64,000 nt of DNA from positions 26,680,398 to 26,744,397 of the forward strand of contig NC_030858.1 in NCBI RefSeq assembly GCF_000208745.1, in the 5' to 3' direction. The notes beneath the pieces were generated by a model. That model saw only the letters and a list, made by a program, of their open reading frames with translations, searched no databases and was not told where the DNA came from. Of this stretch, positions 24,411-37,300 are shown in pieces. The translations under genes and the position numbers were made by a program. Positions within the stretch are counted from its first letter, which is position 1, and every line of letters begins with the position of its first letter. The stretch is from Theobroma cacao. Lineage: Eukaryota > Streptophyta > Magnoliopsida > Malvales > Malvaceae.

Positions 24411-25380
24411 ATGGCTCTAAAAAAATTTGTTAATGCTGAGGGTCAATGCATAAATATGCCTCTTCAATTTGATGGATCAAACTATCCTTATTGAAGTACT
24501 AAAATATCCATTTATGTTAGGGCTTATGATTATAAGATATGAGATGTCATTACTGATGGTTCTTTCATTTCTATGATTACAAATTCGGTAAATGGTGAGA
24601 AAACTCCCAAGCATAGAAGTAAGTGGACAGAAGTTGAAATGAGAAGAGCACAAATCAACTCTAAGGCCATGCACACTCTTATTCGTGCACTTGATTATAG
24701 AGAATACGATAAAGTATTCATGTGCAAAAGTGCCAAGAAAATTTGACAAAAATTAGAAAAGATATATGGAGAAACAAAGATGCAAAAGAAATTGGAAGAC
24801 AACTCTTATGAGAATCAATGCTTAACAAGTAACATGGCAAATGTAGACAAGGAATCAAGTGAAGATGAATCCTTAAATCAAATTGAATTATGCTTCATGG
24901 CTCTTGAAGAGAAAAAGGTAACTTTTGCATCTTATGAACTTAATTCATATGCTTTTGATGAATTGCATGATGCTTTTGAGGATTTAGCATTGGAGTGTGA
25001 GAAAATGAATATGAAGAACAAGAAATTATTTCCATACTCGATGCTGAAAATGAATTTTTGATGAAAACAAAAATTGACTTGGAAAAAAAAATAAAAATTT
25101 GGAAAATTATTTTAAAGCTTACCAAAAGAAAATTGATATTTTGGAAAAAGGAAATTTTGATGTGAAAATAAAATTTGAAGATTTATTAAATGAGAAACAA
25201 AAGGCTTTCATAAATTCCTCATTTTCCAAAATGACAAAATATAGTCATTGTACATTTTTTAGTTATTATCCATGCACTTGTCCAATTAGAAAACGCTTAC
25301 CTTATAAATCTAGACAAGTGTGGGTTCTAAAAGGAATTTTGTGTGACGAGACTAACTTTCAAGGATCCAAAGCAATTTAG
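24411..25380 (+). pseudogene. Copia gag remnant of the 12.3 kb element
   Basis: The frame begins ATGGCTCTAAAAAAATTTG 44 bp after the primer site and reads MALKKFVNAEGQCINMPLQF. In-frame stops replace expected Trp codons (after GSNYPY at 24493 and before QKLEKIYGET at 24745). There is an internal deletion near 24780. A distal acidic, Lys/Glu-rich, probably coiled-coil region (24780-25060) continues after a frameshift to about 25380. It resembles the UBN2-type gag of SIRE/Maximus elements. The CCHC zinc knuckle expected of this gag is not seen. Gag packages the RNA into virus-like particles; this copy cannot make it. Confidence 0.85.
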
Positions 25381-25479
25381 ATACCAAAGATCAAATGAAA
25401 AATGTCTCTTGTGGATGTGCTAGAGCAAGGAGGAACAATTCTTGAAGAATGAATGCTCTTTAGTCACACATAAAGGAAA

Positions 25480-28400
25480 ATGGGTGATCTCTATGCTAAA
25501 AGCCTTTTATTTGTTTAAATGAGAATTTTGATTGCTTATTTATTGAAAGTTTCATTCATTTAGCTTGGTTTCTAAAATTGTTTGTTTTTCTTAATTGAAA
25601 ACTTTGGTTGCTAATTCTTGCTTGAATATTAAGCGCAATTCTTTGAGCTTTATTGATAAATCTTGGCTATGCAACTCGATTTGATATGATACATACTATA
25701 AGTTGCAAGGTGCAAGGAAGTAAGAATCTAATGATTGAGTATGTACTTATATTTGATCTTGAATATATTATCATTCTTATTTTGAGAAAATTGTTTTATT
25801 AAGATTGATAAATTATGGAACATTGTTTCTATAAAATTTCCTCATGATTTATGACATTGTTTCCATACTACTTCTTTGAGGAAAAATGATTTTTGTGCAT
25901 AATTTTGAAACATAAAGGTTGGATAATGTGATAGAAATATAAGCATACTTGTTGACTTACACTCACACTTATTCAAGTAGCTTAAGACAAGGAAAATTGA
26001 GTTAAAAAAATTATCCTTGATTTCCTTGTGCCTAACATAAGTCATCCATTTGAACAATCTTGATTTACATTCTAGAACTTCTTTGAATAGTTCAAGATGG
26101 TTGATAATAAGCTTGAAAGTTTTGACTACTTGAATTGGTACTTTTAAAGAAAAATGAGCTTATATGAGAAAAATGGTGCCATCCTTTAAGTTTAGAATGA
26201 TTTATGAATTGAACAAGTGTGTTTCATAATGAAAATACTTATGACTTGTTCTTATTGGATGTGCATGCTTGCTTGTAAGCTTGAATGGTCATAAAAGCAT
26301 TTTTGGCACATGATTGTGGGATATTTGCAAATGACCCTTGACATGCATAAACATGATTCATTATGCTCATTAAACATTTCATAAATCATTTAAAGTATAA
26401 TTGAACAAAATTGAGTGATATTGAGCTCATGATTTTTCACAAAGCAAGTCTAATCTTGAATGTTTCAAGTTGAAAAGTTTGTAAAGAAAGATTAAATCTT
26501 TACCAATTGATTTTCTTGCAAAATCATTTTACCCTCCTTGATTGAAAATGATTTATTAATTTTTTGTTTTTAATGATAGCATGGTTGAGCAAACTTGATT
26601 TGATATATTAATTGCATAAATCCTATTTTGCTTGATATTTCTCTCATGATTTATGAAATTGATTGAAAGGAATTTCTTAAGCATGATTTTTAGTGTGATA
26701 ATTTGACATTGATGGCATTTTTCAAGCAAAAGAACAGTTTTATTTGCAATGTTTGACATCCTTGAGATTACAATGATTTCAATGATATATAACTTGAACA
26801 AGTACACCTTGTGTTGAAAATGCCATTATATCTTGTTCTTGTTGCAAATGAATGCTTGAATAACCTCAAGGGCATTTTTATCCATTTGCTGAAAAATTGT
26901 TGAAAATGTTAAAGTTGATGCTTATTATGCTTAAACATTGTTTAAATGCTTGTTGAACATGTTATAAGTCATAGTCACGCTTCATGATGTAAATTGAATA
27001 TGGTTGAGCATACTAGAGACATGATTCTTCAAATGAGCATTTCAACTTTTTAGCACTTGTGAACAATGAGCAATAAAAGCCAAAATTTGAGTTCGCATGT
27101 TTTTATTGAAGAATCTTTGATATTACATGTCCAAAATGATGTTCTAAACATGGTTGAAATGAAATTCTAAACTGTTCTCACACAAATCCATGTTTTGAGA
27201 TCATTATACCTTGGAACATTGCATGTTTTGCACCTTTTTGTAGCTTTTCAATATGCAGGAATCTGGTATAATTGATTCCTTAGCATAGCTAGTTGACCAT
27301 TGGAGAACAAAATGCAAATGCTGCTGGAATGATAAAAAGTGGACCCAAGGGATATATAGCCAACTCTTGAGTGCTTTAAAGCCAAAATGGATAGGTTTTG
27401 TGTTCCAAAATATCTTTTTACTTTACTTCTTTTCCATTGTAATATTTTCTTCCCTGAATTTCCTTGTCAAAGATGACTTTTGACTTTTAAAAACTTGCAT
27501 TGTGAATACTCTCATAATCATTTGGTGCAAGTAATGGTCCTTCAAATTGTAAAACTTGCTGAAAAATGGGAAATCCTTTTTGATGACATAAATCTATCTA
27601 TTCCTAAGTATGACACTCATATTGATTCCATAAATTCTCATGTATTTACAATGACAAAATAGAAATATGAGAAATTAGTCATCAATGCTTGAATTTGTTA
27701 ATCTGATTGGATTTTCATGTGCATATATAGAAAATATCTTCTCATGAAAATTGAAATGTTCAAATGCTAATCTAGGAACAATTCTTGAAATATATTTTAC
27801 GTTTGTGCTCAAATGATTGTTTCAAAATTGATTTCTTGATTATGCATACTTATTCGATTAGGATGAACTCATTGAACTTAATGAAAATATTCTTGGTTCA
27901 TCTACTATATTGGTCAAGACACATGCTTATATGATTTTTCTTTATGCTTGACCTTAAGGTTTGAAGTCTAACACTTGACTTGAGCCATGCATTTGAACAT
28001 GAATGTAATTGTCAAGTTTGATCAAAGCATATATTGTGAGTTGACATAGTTGAAATTTATTTTGAATCTGCATTTAAATGTTAACTATGCCTTCATTGAG
28101 CCTTAAAGTTTACAGGATCTAAAGATCTTGTACGCATCCAACTTTGGCTTATAGGTCACTATAAACAACTTGACATGTCAAATAAAATATGGCCTATAGC
28201 TTTAGTTAGCAATGAATGCCTAATGTGCTTTGATTAAATATCTCTTTCTTGAAACTTGATAATTGGTATTCATTGATGATTGAATGTTCACTTTGAATAT
28301 ATTCATGAGTTGAGTGCTTTACTTTTAATATTCAATAACAATTGATATCATTCATGAATCATGAATTATTAAGAAATTACATGTACCTTGAACTTCAATG

Positions 28401-29940
28401 ATTGCATATTTTTTGAATGGGTATATGTCTCTGTTGAACTCATGCTTGCATTTTGATGAACAAAATTAGAATCATGATTAAGGAAGATAGCCATGTTATT
28501 TCTTGTAATCATGTTTGTGCTTATTTGATCATAACTCTCATACATGATTGCAATAAATGCAAAATGCTTTAGTCATGCTTCATTAATAATGATATGTGTT
28601 TTGTGAGAGTTCTCCTTGAATTGACAATTTCATATATAATTTGGAGAATACATCTTGCAATGCTTGCTTCAAAATGACTTGGATGAATGACTGCTTGAAA
28701 ATAATTTGGAAGAATACTCATTAAAAATGCTTAATGATGATATTTTTTTTCTTGAGTTGCTATTTTCATATATGAAATATGGAAATTATTGGAAATGCTT
28801 GATTGATACTACTTGGCTTATTGATATTGAGAATAAATAATGAATGCTTGATGATGATTGATAATACGTGATGATAATTAAGAATGATGCTTGAAGACTA
28901 ATGATACCTTAAACATGCCTAGGAACCACTTTGCAAATATTTCTTGAAATATGAGTATTTGATGCATATGTTGAACATCTATTCAAATGCTCATACTCTT
29001 TTAGTTCCATGAGTACTTGAGCATTAGAAAAATAAATTGAATATCCATTTGAATGCTCATTTATTCTAGGCTGATTTCTCTCCTAATATTTGATCTATTG
29101 AGGATCTTTGACAATTTGTGTTGAGCTTATGATTTCTTAAAGAGGAGTCAATCATTGTCATTGATATCATAACGAATTAAGATCTTCAACAACAAGGTTT
29201 GGTGAGAATTCAACATTTGGTGTTCTTTGTTACCAGTAACATCTTTCTAAACACCAAAATAGATATTATGCCTTATATTACTTCTCACTTAAACTTGAAT
29301 GTAGAAATTCATAATTGGTATCAAGCCTTAAATTTTCTCAATTAGTGTCTAGCTTTAAAATTAGCATCAAGCTTTATAATTGTCTTTTCACACTTGAGCT
29401 TTAAATTGATCATGTCTTTCTTAAATGTTTTAAGCCTTGTAGTTGATATGCTTGGAATGTTTAATAATAAGCGAAGTCTTTACTAGTGCTTTACCAATTG
29501 ATATAATGAACTGTAAAATGATTCCATCTCTCATAATTGATGTTGTGCTTTTACAAAGGGAAAATTTTACTTATATCTAGCAAATTGTATATTGAGCTTT
29601 AACACTTGGTATTGGAGTTGAAATATGGCTTATGTGCTTATTGAACATCTTTATGATTATCTTTCTTGAACTTCATAATTGTTATGTCCACATCTTGCTT
29701 ATTGATACATATACATGTGGCTTTCTTATTGATAATTCTCTTGATGAATTAATCCTTGGATGTGCTTAATGGGTATATTTCTTAATGACTTGGTTAAGGA
29801 TGTTAAGTGCATATGTATGATGACTTAGAGACTTTATGGTTACATATTCATGGTCTTAATGCTTATATTCATGATGGATTTTGCTAACCATTATTTCTTG
29901 AGCTTAAGTGTTTAATACTCACCTTTCTTAACCTTTTTGA
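25480..29940 (+). other. Non-coding interior of the Copia element in place of pol
   Basis: About 4.5 kb with no long open frame in any phase and no pol motif by eye. The sequence is built from recurring short words such as CTTGAA, ATGCTTGA, CATGATT and TGATGAT, with T in excess. At 29945-29965 it ends in AACAAAAAGGGGGAGAAAG, a purine-rich string typical of the pol/3'-UTR junction of SIRE-like elements. Whether it is scrambled pol, acquired DNA or expanded simple sequence cannot be decided here. Confidence 0.6.
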
Positions 29941-30066
29941 TATAACAAAAAGGGGGAGAAAGTTTATGAGCAAATTTAATTTTATGCATATGTTGAGAGG
30001 GAGATTTTAAAATCATTTCAAATGCAAATTATGCTCATAGTTTTGTCATATCAAAAAGAGGGAGAT

Positions 30067-32066
30067 TGTTAGCTTTAAAATTATTATAGTTTTGATTATG
30101 ACAAAATGATCAAATTTGCTTAAACATTATTTAAGTAATCTTTTACAATTTCTTGAAATGATTTAACTCTCATACATTTGTTCCTACATAGACACGAGCT
30201 TGATTCTTGAAGTTGTTGAACTATATCTATAAGCTTGTATGACTTAGGTGTATGAGTGCTTATGATTATTATTCATTAAAGTCTAATTTAAAGATTAAAG
30301 GAAAATCTAGATGCACTCATTAAGGGGCAGTTTTGAATATCTTGTTTAATGATGAAAAAGAAAAAGGAGAAAAGGAAAACTAAGTTAAATAGAGTTTAAT
30401 AGGTCTTCATGTTTAATTTATGTGTGTGATGCTCAGTTTTGGTTTTGTTGAATATTATGTAAAGAAAACTAGATGCATTGACTAAGGGGGAGCAACTCAT
30501 TATGCACAAATATTTGAAGCATTCATATTGAATATAGACATTGTACTTTTAATCTAAGAGTGTTTTGTGATCACCAAAAATAAGAGATAGAGAATATTGA
30601 CTCTATATGTTTTTGATGATAGCAAAATATTCTCATTCATTGATGTCTAATTATATTGTTTAAGTGTGCAAGAGAAAGCTTAAATTCATTAATATATTTG
30701 GTATTTGAAAGCAAGTAAAGATGCTTATCCAGTTGCAAGATGGGTTAATTGGTTAAACAAGCAAAAAAAAAAAAGAAAGAGCTTTAATGAAGGTAGTCAA
30801 ATTTGTGAAGAACAATTCAAGAAGTCTCGGATGACTAACATATCTCATGGATGTTTAAGGGAAATGGAAGATCAGCGTTACCAAGCTAAGACAAGAATTA
30901 ATCAAACAAAGAAAAGTTGGTGAAGCTGGTTACTCTAGAAACAGTAAGCTCTTAATTGGTCAAAGTCATTCTTAACCGATTAACAGAGTAAAGCAGATTG
31001 CACGACAGAGAATACGTAATCGACTAAAAAGTATGGTTAGCCAACTAAAAGCTCACGGTCAAAAATTTGATTACGAGACAGAAAAGATTTAGTCGACTAA
31101 GAAGTATTGTTAGCCAGCTAAGAGCTTACTACCAAAAACTGGGTTCAGAGGCAAAGAAGACTTAATCCACTAAAAAGCATGGTTAGTCGACTAAGAGCTT
31201 ATGCCAGAAACTGAGTTCAGAGGTAGTGACAACTTAATCGACTAAAAGGCATAGTTAGTCGACTAAGAGCATTTTGTAAAAAAATTTGAATTTCAGCACA
31301 TAAGGATAAAATAACGATCAGAAATGGCTAGTTTCTGTCTCCAACAGCCAGAATTGATTTTGCAAGTATTTAATGCCTCTCTAACAATCAAAAACAAAAG
31401 AAAGAAGCCATCTATAGTGATTTTGAGCTTAGAAGACCAAAAACCTTCTCTTTACACTTGTATTTCTCTCCCATCCTTTGAAAAAGTGTTTGAGCTTAAC
31501 TTTGTATATCTTAGATCAGCTAGGTGATCAATTGTACTTCATCTTTTCTCTATTTTCTATTTACTTAGAGTATGAGAGACACTCTAAGGGATTGATCAAG
31601 CTTGGGTTAGCTTGGTTGTTGTGGTTGGTTCTAACTTAGCCTTACAAAAGTTTGTTTTGGGTTTTGGTTGATCCCATGAAAAACCATTGTTAAAGGTTAT
31701 GGTCGAGCCTTTGAAAAGCCATTTTGGGTTTTGGTTGATCCCGGGAAAAATCATTGTTTAAGGTTGTGGTTGAACCATTGAAAAGGCATTGTAAAAGCTT
31801 GGTGGAAGCTTGGAAATTCCACTGATTTTAGTGAATTGGTTTGAAAATCCTTAATTGGGATATCAAGGGGACCGAACCATATAAATCATTGTGTTTTGTC
31901 TACCTTCTTTTATTTTCTTTTTACTCTTAGCACTTAAATCATTCCTTCAACAAGCTTTAAACTTCCATTTTCAAATTCTCTTAATCAGCTTTTTACTTGG
32001 AAGGAATTTTAGAGTCATTCCAAAAGTGTTATTCACCCCCCTTTAGCACACTCTTAGAGACCAACA
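30067..32066 (+). repeat. Right LTR of the Copia element
   Basis: Starts TGTTAGCTTTAAAAT and ends TTAGAGACCAACA. It is uninterrupted, 2000 bp, and includes the 73-bp repeat (units at 31018, 31091, 31164 and 31236, the third being 72 bp). Confidence 0.93.
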
Positions 32067-32333
32067 CAACTAATAATTAATATCAAGCATTGAATCATTT
32101 CTTGTAATTATAGTTAATCCAAGAGTGCAACCATGAAACTATGGTGAAATGATTTCATGGTTAATAAGTTTGAATTATTTTAATGAGATTCAGAGTAATT
32201 CTAAATTTATTGGAGCTTGGAATATCTATGTCTAAATAGATTCCCCACTTAGCTTTGTAGAATTCAACTTGTTTAAGTTAGAATGCATGTTTTATTTGAT
32301 TAATTAAATTGCGTACAAAAATGACAACTTTAA

Positions 32334-32525
32334 CATGTTTTGTCTTAACTTAGACAAGAAAATATGTTTTGTCTTAATTTAGACAAGAAAATATGTTTTT
32401 CTTAACTTAAGACAAGAAAAATATGTTTTGCCTTAATCTAGACAAGAAAACATATTTGTCTCAATTTAGATAAGATAACATGTTTTGTCTTAATTAAAGA
32501 CAAGAGTTATCTTAAATTAAGATAA
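32334..32525. repeat. 29-bp tandem array of palindromic units
   Basis: Six or seven units close to ATGTTTTGTCTTAATTTAGA followed by CAAGAAAAT, starting at 32334, 32363, 32392, about 32422, 32451 and 32479. Each unit is a self-complementary core, TTGTCTTAA..TTAGACAAG, so transcripts could form a ladder of small hairpins. The last units diverge (TTATCTTAAATTAAGATAA). Confidence 0.88.
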
Positions 32526-33275
32526 TTCTAGGAGGATTCTTGCAAAATGAATCTGGACATCCACGTTGATAAAAGGAGACTCCATGTTTGACTATCACTC
32601 TTTTATTTATTATTAATTCATTTTAAATAAAGATGGATAATAATAAAATAAGAGTTATTATTCAACAAAGAGTTTTATTTTATCAAGAACTCTAAATGAT
32701 AATTAAAGAATTAAATTATTTATTCTGTAATTTTAATTTTGATAATTATGTAGCATGTTTGATGCATCCATAACTCTAAATGGATGGTCAAGATTGATTC
32801 AACGACATTTGATTTTGATTAAACCTTTAATACAAGAGTTTTAATAAAAGGAGAAGAGATTGAATGCAAGGAAACATATGTATCTTTCTTGAAAACGTTT
32901 TAGCCGCAATTAATCTTTTGGAAGAAAAGAGAGACAAAATCGATTGTCATTTTATAGTCTAGTATTTCGCACCTTATCCACTCAAGGTTCAAGTTGAAAG
33001 CATTCTTGAAGAATAAGTGATAAGTTTGTTTGATTGAGAAATCAATCTTTGGTGTGGTGGTGTCCAAAAATAAGAATCACGGAATAAAAGGTACATTTTA
33101 TCTTACTTTAATAGATTCTTATTTTTTTTTAAGATGTGATTATGTTATTTGCAATATGAATTATGTGTTTTTTCGCTTGTGTAATTGGATTGCTTGCTTC
33201 CTTTATAAAAAAAATTTTGAAATCCATGCTTTACACAGACACATCAATACACTTAGATCCAACTACATCAGTATG

Positions 33276-33401
33276 ATGATGATAGCACTCCACATGATGT
33301 GAGATAACATTCAACACGTGGCGAATTGCGCCTAATACGATGATGATAGCGTTCCACACAGTGTGAAGTAACATTCCACACATAGTGCCAACACATAGTG
33401 A
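33276..33401 (+). repeat. 63-bp tandem duplication in a Gypsy-like LTR
   Basis: GATGATGATAGCACTCCACA at 33276 and GATGATGATAGCGTTCCACA at 33339 start two units, with a weaker third unit following. A related unit stands alone at about 18850-18900, on the other side of the Copia insertion. Confidence 0.65.
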
Positions 33402-34381
33402 TATGAGTAGAGCGATCTCCACACATGGTGAGGCAAACTTGCACCAGATGGTGGCAATCCTCCACGTGAGTGAGGTCCATGTGTCGCTCACCAGCCCCGA
33501 CATGGGCTAGGACCCAATAGACATCCTGCATTTATGATTATTGCATATTGCTTTTGCTATTGTGATGCCTCTTGTGCATGTTTGTTGTGTTGTGATGTCT
33601 GATTGAGTTATAGATTAAACTCTAAGCTATGTGATAGCCAAGATGGGATAATAGATAGAACAAGTCCCGATGCATTGATTGAGTTATAAATTATATAGAA
33701 AAAATGACCACTTGAGTTTTATGGATGGAATATTGATCACTGAGTTAAATGAATTGAAAAATGATTATTTGAGTTATATAGGTTGAACTATGATCACTAA
33801 ATGTTATGATTGGTTTTTGCTGGAGAATTTTGATTACATGAGCAACTCACATGATTTATGAAAAGATTGGAGTAAACTACTTTTAACTTGGGTTCATATG
33901 GTTAAGTATTGTTTCCCTTAGGAAGGATCCAATACCACAAATAAGGTACAACTTCTTTATTTTTCCTAACGGATTTTGGTAAATGCTCAGCCTATTTAAT
34001 GAACTTTATGTTTATGAAATGTTGATCTCATTATGAAATTAGGACACATTTATGACAACTCTATTTTATGAAAGATTTGAAAATGAAGTATGTTTATCCC
34101 AAGATCATGTTTACGAAACGATGTAATTTGTCCAAAAACTCTCCCTCTTAGCTTATCCCCTTCCCGTATCTACTCACGGCATTTTCCCTAATTATTTTTG
34201 TTTGCAAACTAGTGATAGCATTCAACTCTCGAGTCATGGAAGCGTGATCCATTCATCTTCCTTTGGTTGGTGTCTAATAGCCCACTTGATGCCTAAAAAG
34301 TCAGTTCACATTTTGCTATTGGGTTGTTCGTTATTTTATGTTTATGTTTATGGATATTGAACATGTTTATAATTATGTAGC

Positions 34382-37300
34382 TGTTGTTCAATTTTCTACC
34401 CAAGCAAGTATACGTATTGCAAAAATATTATAATAATTAGTAGAGTGTCGATCCCACAATGAATTGAATTAATTCTTCCTATTAATTACTAAAATTATAC
34501 ACCCTAATTTTATCTGAACACTAAAATTATAAAACTACTCTAAATTTACTCAACAAAATTATTTTATTAACTTCTAGTGATTATTGGACCTATGATTATA
34601 ATGTCCCTCAATATTTTATCTGATTATTGTCTCTCTCTCTTAACTTAGTTTCACGGATAAAGTTACTAACCTAGAGTTTTAAATTATTTATAAGTTTCTA
34701 TCAAGTTTCTCATAAAAATATCTCTCCTAATTAATTTACTATATGTCTATGCAAATTAAACTAAAGACAGATTCATTAAGTTCATGCTCTAATTTTGGCT
34801 ACGTATGGCTTATAGGTGTATGTATACCTTATATGCAAATCAAATCACCTAATCAACTAAGTGTATTTGATCACATGCTATTTTATTCAAGGTCTACCTA
34901 AATCTCTTTTGTCAAGGTTTAACTTAGGTTTCCAATTAAATCTAATTAGTGGCCAGTCAACTAGAAGCATTAGGAATAGAATAAAATAAACAACTTAATT
35001 CCATAAAACATAAGCAAAAGAGAGACAAATAAATATGTCACGACCCGGTACTCCCCTCGAGCCCCTGACAACCACCGCGGTGTCACGGTAGACACTCATT
35101 GCCCGGATGTCAACCCGAAACCCTGTAAAGCTTTACTATCAGTTTCTCATTTCCCTTGTGAGCAACCATTGTCAAATATCGTGTTCTAAAAGATTTTAAG
35201 CTATTTCCAATTTAAAACAAATAAATTATTAATTTTCATCTCACAGGGGTATTTTGGTCATTTTTCTCAAAAATTTCGAAACTGGCTAAAATGTAATATA
35301 CAAGTACAAAACACATAATTCATAATCAAAATGAGTTTAAAAGTCTAAAATCTTCATTTAAAACGAAATTATGGTTATTTGAATATAATAAAAAAATAAA
35401 AGAAATATTAAGTAAAATATTCTATTTTCTTATAAAATAATATTTATAGAGTTATACATAAATAATTTTTATAGCGTAAAAGCTAAATAAATTTATACAT
35501 ACTATAATACAGTAAGCCAAAATATTTAATTTAATTTACAATAACAAGAGGGCCCCCGAATAAACAAAAGTAAAGAGGACTGTGAACCTACGGTTTGGAA
35601 AATGCAGATCCAACGGTAATCCTCGATGAGATCAGCTATCTACAATCTATACTGAACCTGAAATGGATGGAAAAGAGGGTGGTGAGATTACAAAATCTCA
35701 ATGAGTAAACAGACATCATCATAAACATCTAGAGTTGAATACATGGAGACAATAAAGTAAATCATCATAAACTGGGTCACAGCATTAGAACACATTTCAT
35801 TCAAAATACGTAAAGAGGCTTATGAATCTCATAAAAACTAGGTCTGCGTCATAAATCCATTCTCGGGGACACCTTGGCCGAGGCATCCTACCGAGACCGC
35901 CAAGGCTGTTAAAAATTTACATTTTCACGTAAAACACATTTTTCATTGGACATCACAACCGTTCCTTGGCGTTGGCTGAGTTCACCCTCACGTGGTGGTT
36001 TAGCGTGAAGTGAACCCTAAACTTTACTCCAAGAGATACCCTACGCGCCTCTTCGTTCGAGGTAAGAATATAATGGGATTTACCGTGCCCCTCTAAAAGG
36101 TTGGTCCACAGAAACCCCTTATTGTAGTGATTAATTAATATATAATCCACCATATAATAAAACTCAATAACATGATATGACAATTTTTGTAATTCGCAGT
36201 CTTTCAAGGCAACCAAACAATTCGTATTTCAATACAATTGCCAACTAGCTAATCATGCTTGATTTATCATAAGCCAATCAATTTAAACAATCGAATTGCA
36301 ACAATTAACAGTCTCTGTGTACTCTATTTTCCAAAATCACTATTAATTTCAAAACAATTTATAAATTAATTTCATTGAAACACATTTATTCATAAAATAT
36401 GAAAATTTACCTTTTTAAATCCCTTTTTCCATAGAATTCATGAAATCATCTAAAACCACCCTAGATAATTAAAATGACAGTAAGTTTACTCACTATGTCT
36501 AGAGTGCAGATTCTCGAAATACTCAGACTACTGGTCCTCGGATACAATTCCCTTGCCTTTATCGGAGGACTCGTCACCTTGACATAGTACAAAATCGAGA
36601 AACTCACTACATTAGTACTAAATTGAAATTAAACTAATTTAAACTACTAATGCATGATATGGAATGCAAAAATGCACTGGTAACTATCTAAACTCGGTAT
36701 TGGCCTAATTCGTCTTATCACTCGATTAAATTACTAACGCGTCTAATTTAATCCCAAATTACTCCAAATTGTTCCAATATCTTAATTCACCAAACTCAAA
36801 TCAAATAACCCAAATTTGGCAAAACTATCTTCACTTTTCTTCTTAAAATTTTCGGCCAATAATGGTGCATTAACACCGTGATTTTTCCTACTACTTTTCC
36901 ACACCATAATTCATCATTTTCTAACCAATTCTCCTAGAATAAAAATCAAATTCATCCTCACTCAACACATGGTAAATTCGGCCATTGATGGTTGTTGGAG
37001 AAAATAAATTCTTTTCTTATTGTTTTGTTTCTAAATATGCTAAACTAACTAAAAACACTAACATAACTTAAAATCAAATCAATCCAACAACTTTCTCTCT
37101 CCATACCCATTTTGATCAGCCATCAATTCATCATGAAAACATGTAATTTAAGCATGAAAAATAAGGAGAAATGCTTAAGGAAAATAGATTTCAAGCTTAA
37201 GTTGAAAAATCCTACCTTTTTCACTTGTTTTCCTTGATTTTCCACACTTTTTCTCTTGAAATTCCTCACCTAGGGTTTGTTCTTCCTTTCTTTTCCTCTC

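Larger units (their letters stand above)
19760..32066 (+). mobile_element. Complete non-autonomous SIRE-like Copia retrotransposon
   Basis: The two LTRs are 19760-24352 (holding a nested 2.6 kb insert; about 1992 bp without it) and 30067-32066 (2000 bp). They are flanked by the perfect duplication CAACT at 19755-19759 and 32067-32071. The primer site is TGGTATCAGAACC (24355-24367) and the polypurine tract AAAAAGAGGGAGAT (30053-30066). The 5.7 kb interior has a broken gag at its left and no protease, integrase, RT or RNase H that I can find. A hand alignment of the first 520 bp of the LTRs shows about 17 differences (about 3%), so insertion was fairly recent. It would depend on proteins from relatives. 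Confidence 0.93.
32072..34376. other. LTR-type sequence between insertions, no gene
   Basis: No supported gene. It contains the palindromic array at 32334-32525, a segment near 33160-33240 that resembles the 3' end of a Copia LTR, and the 63-bp repeat at 33276. The last 0.4 kb resembles the end section of Del-like LTRs. Confidence 0.4.

Noticed and set aside
33231..33531. Two overlapping minus-strand frames near 90 codons
   Set aside because: They fall on the 63-bp tandem repeat of a Gypsy-like LTR and have no protein-like features.
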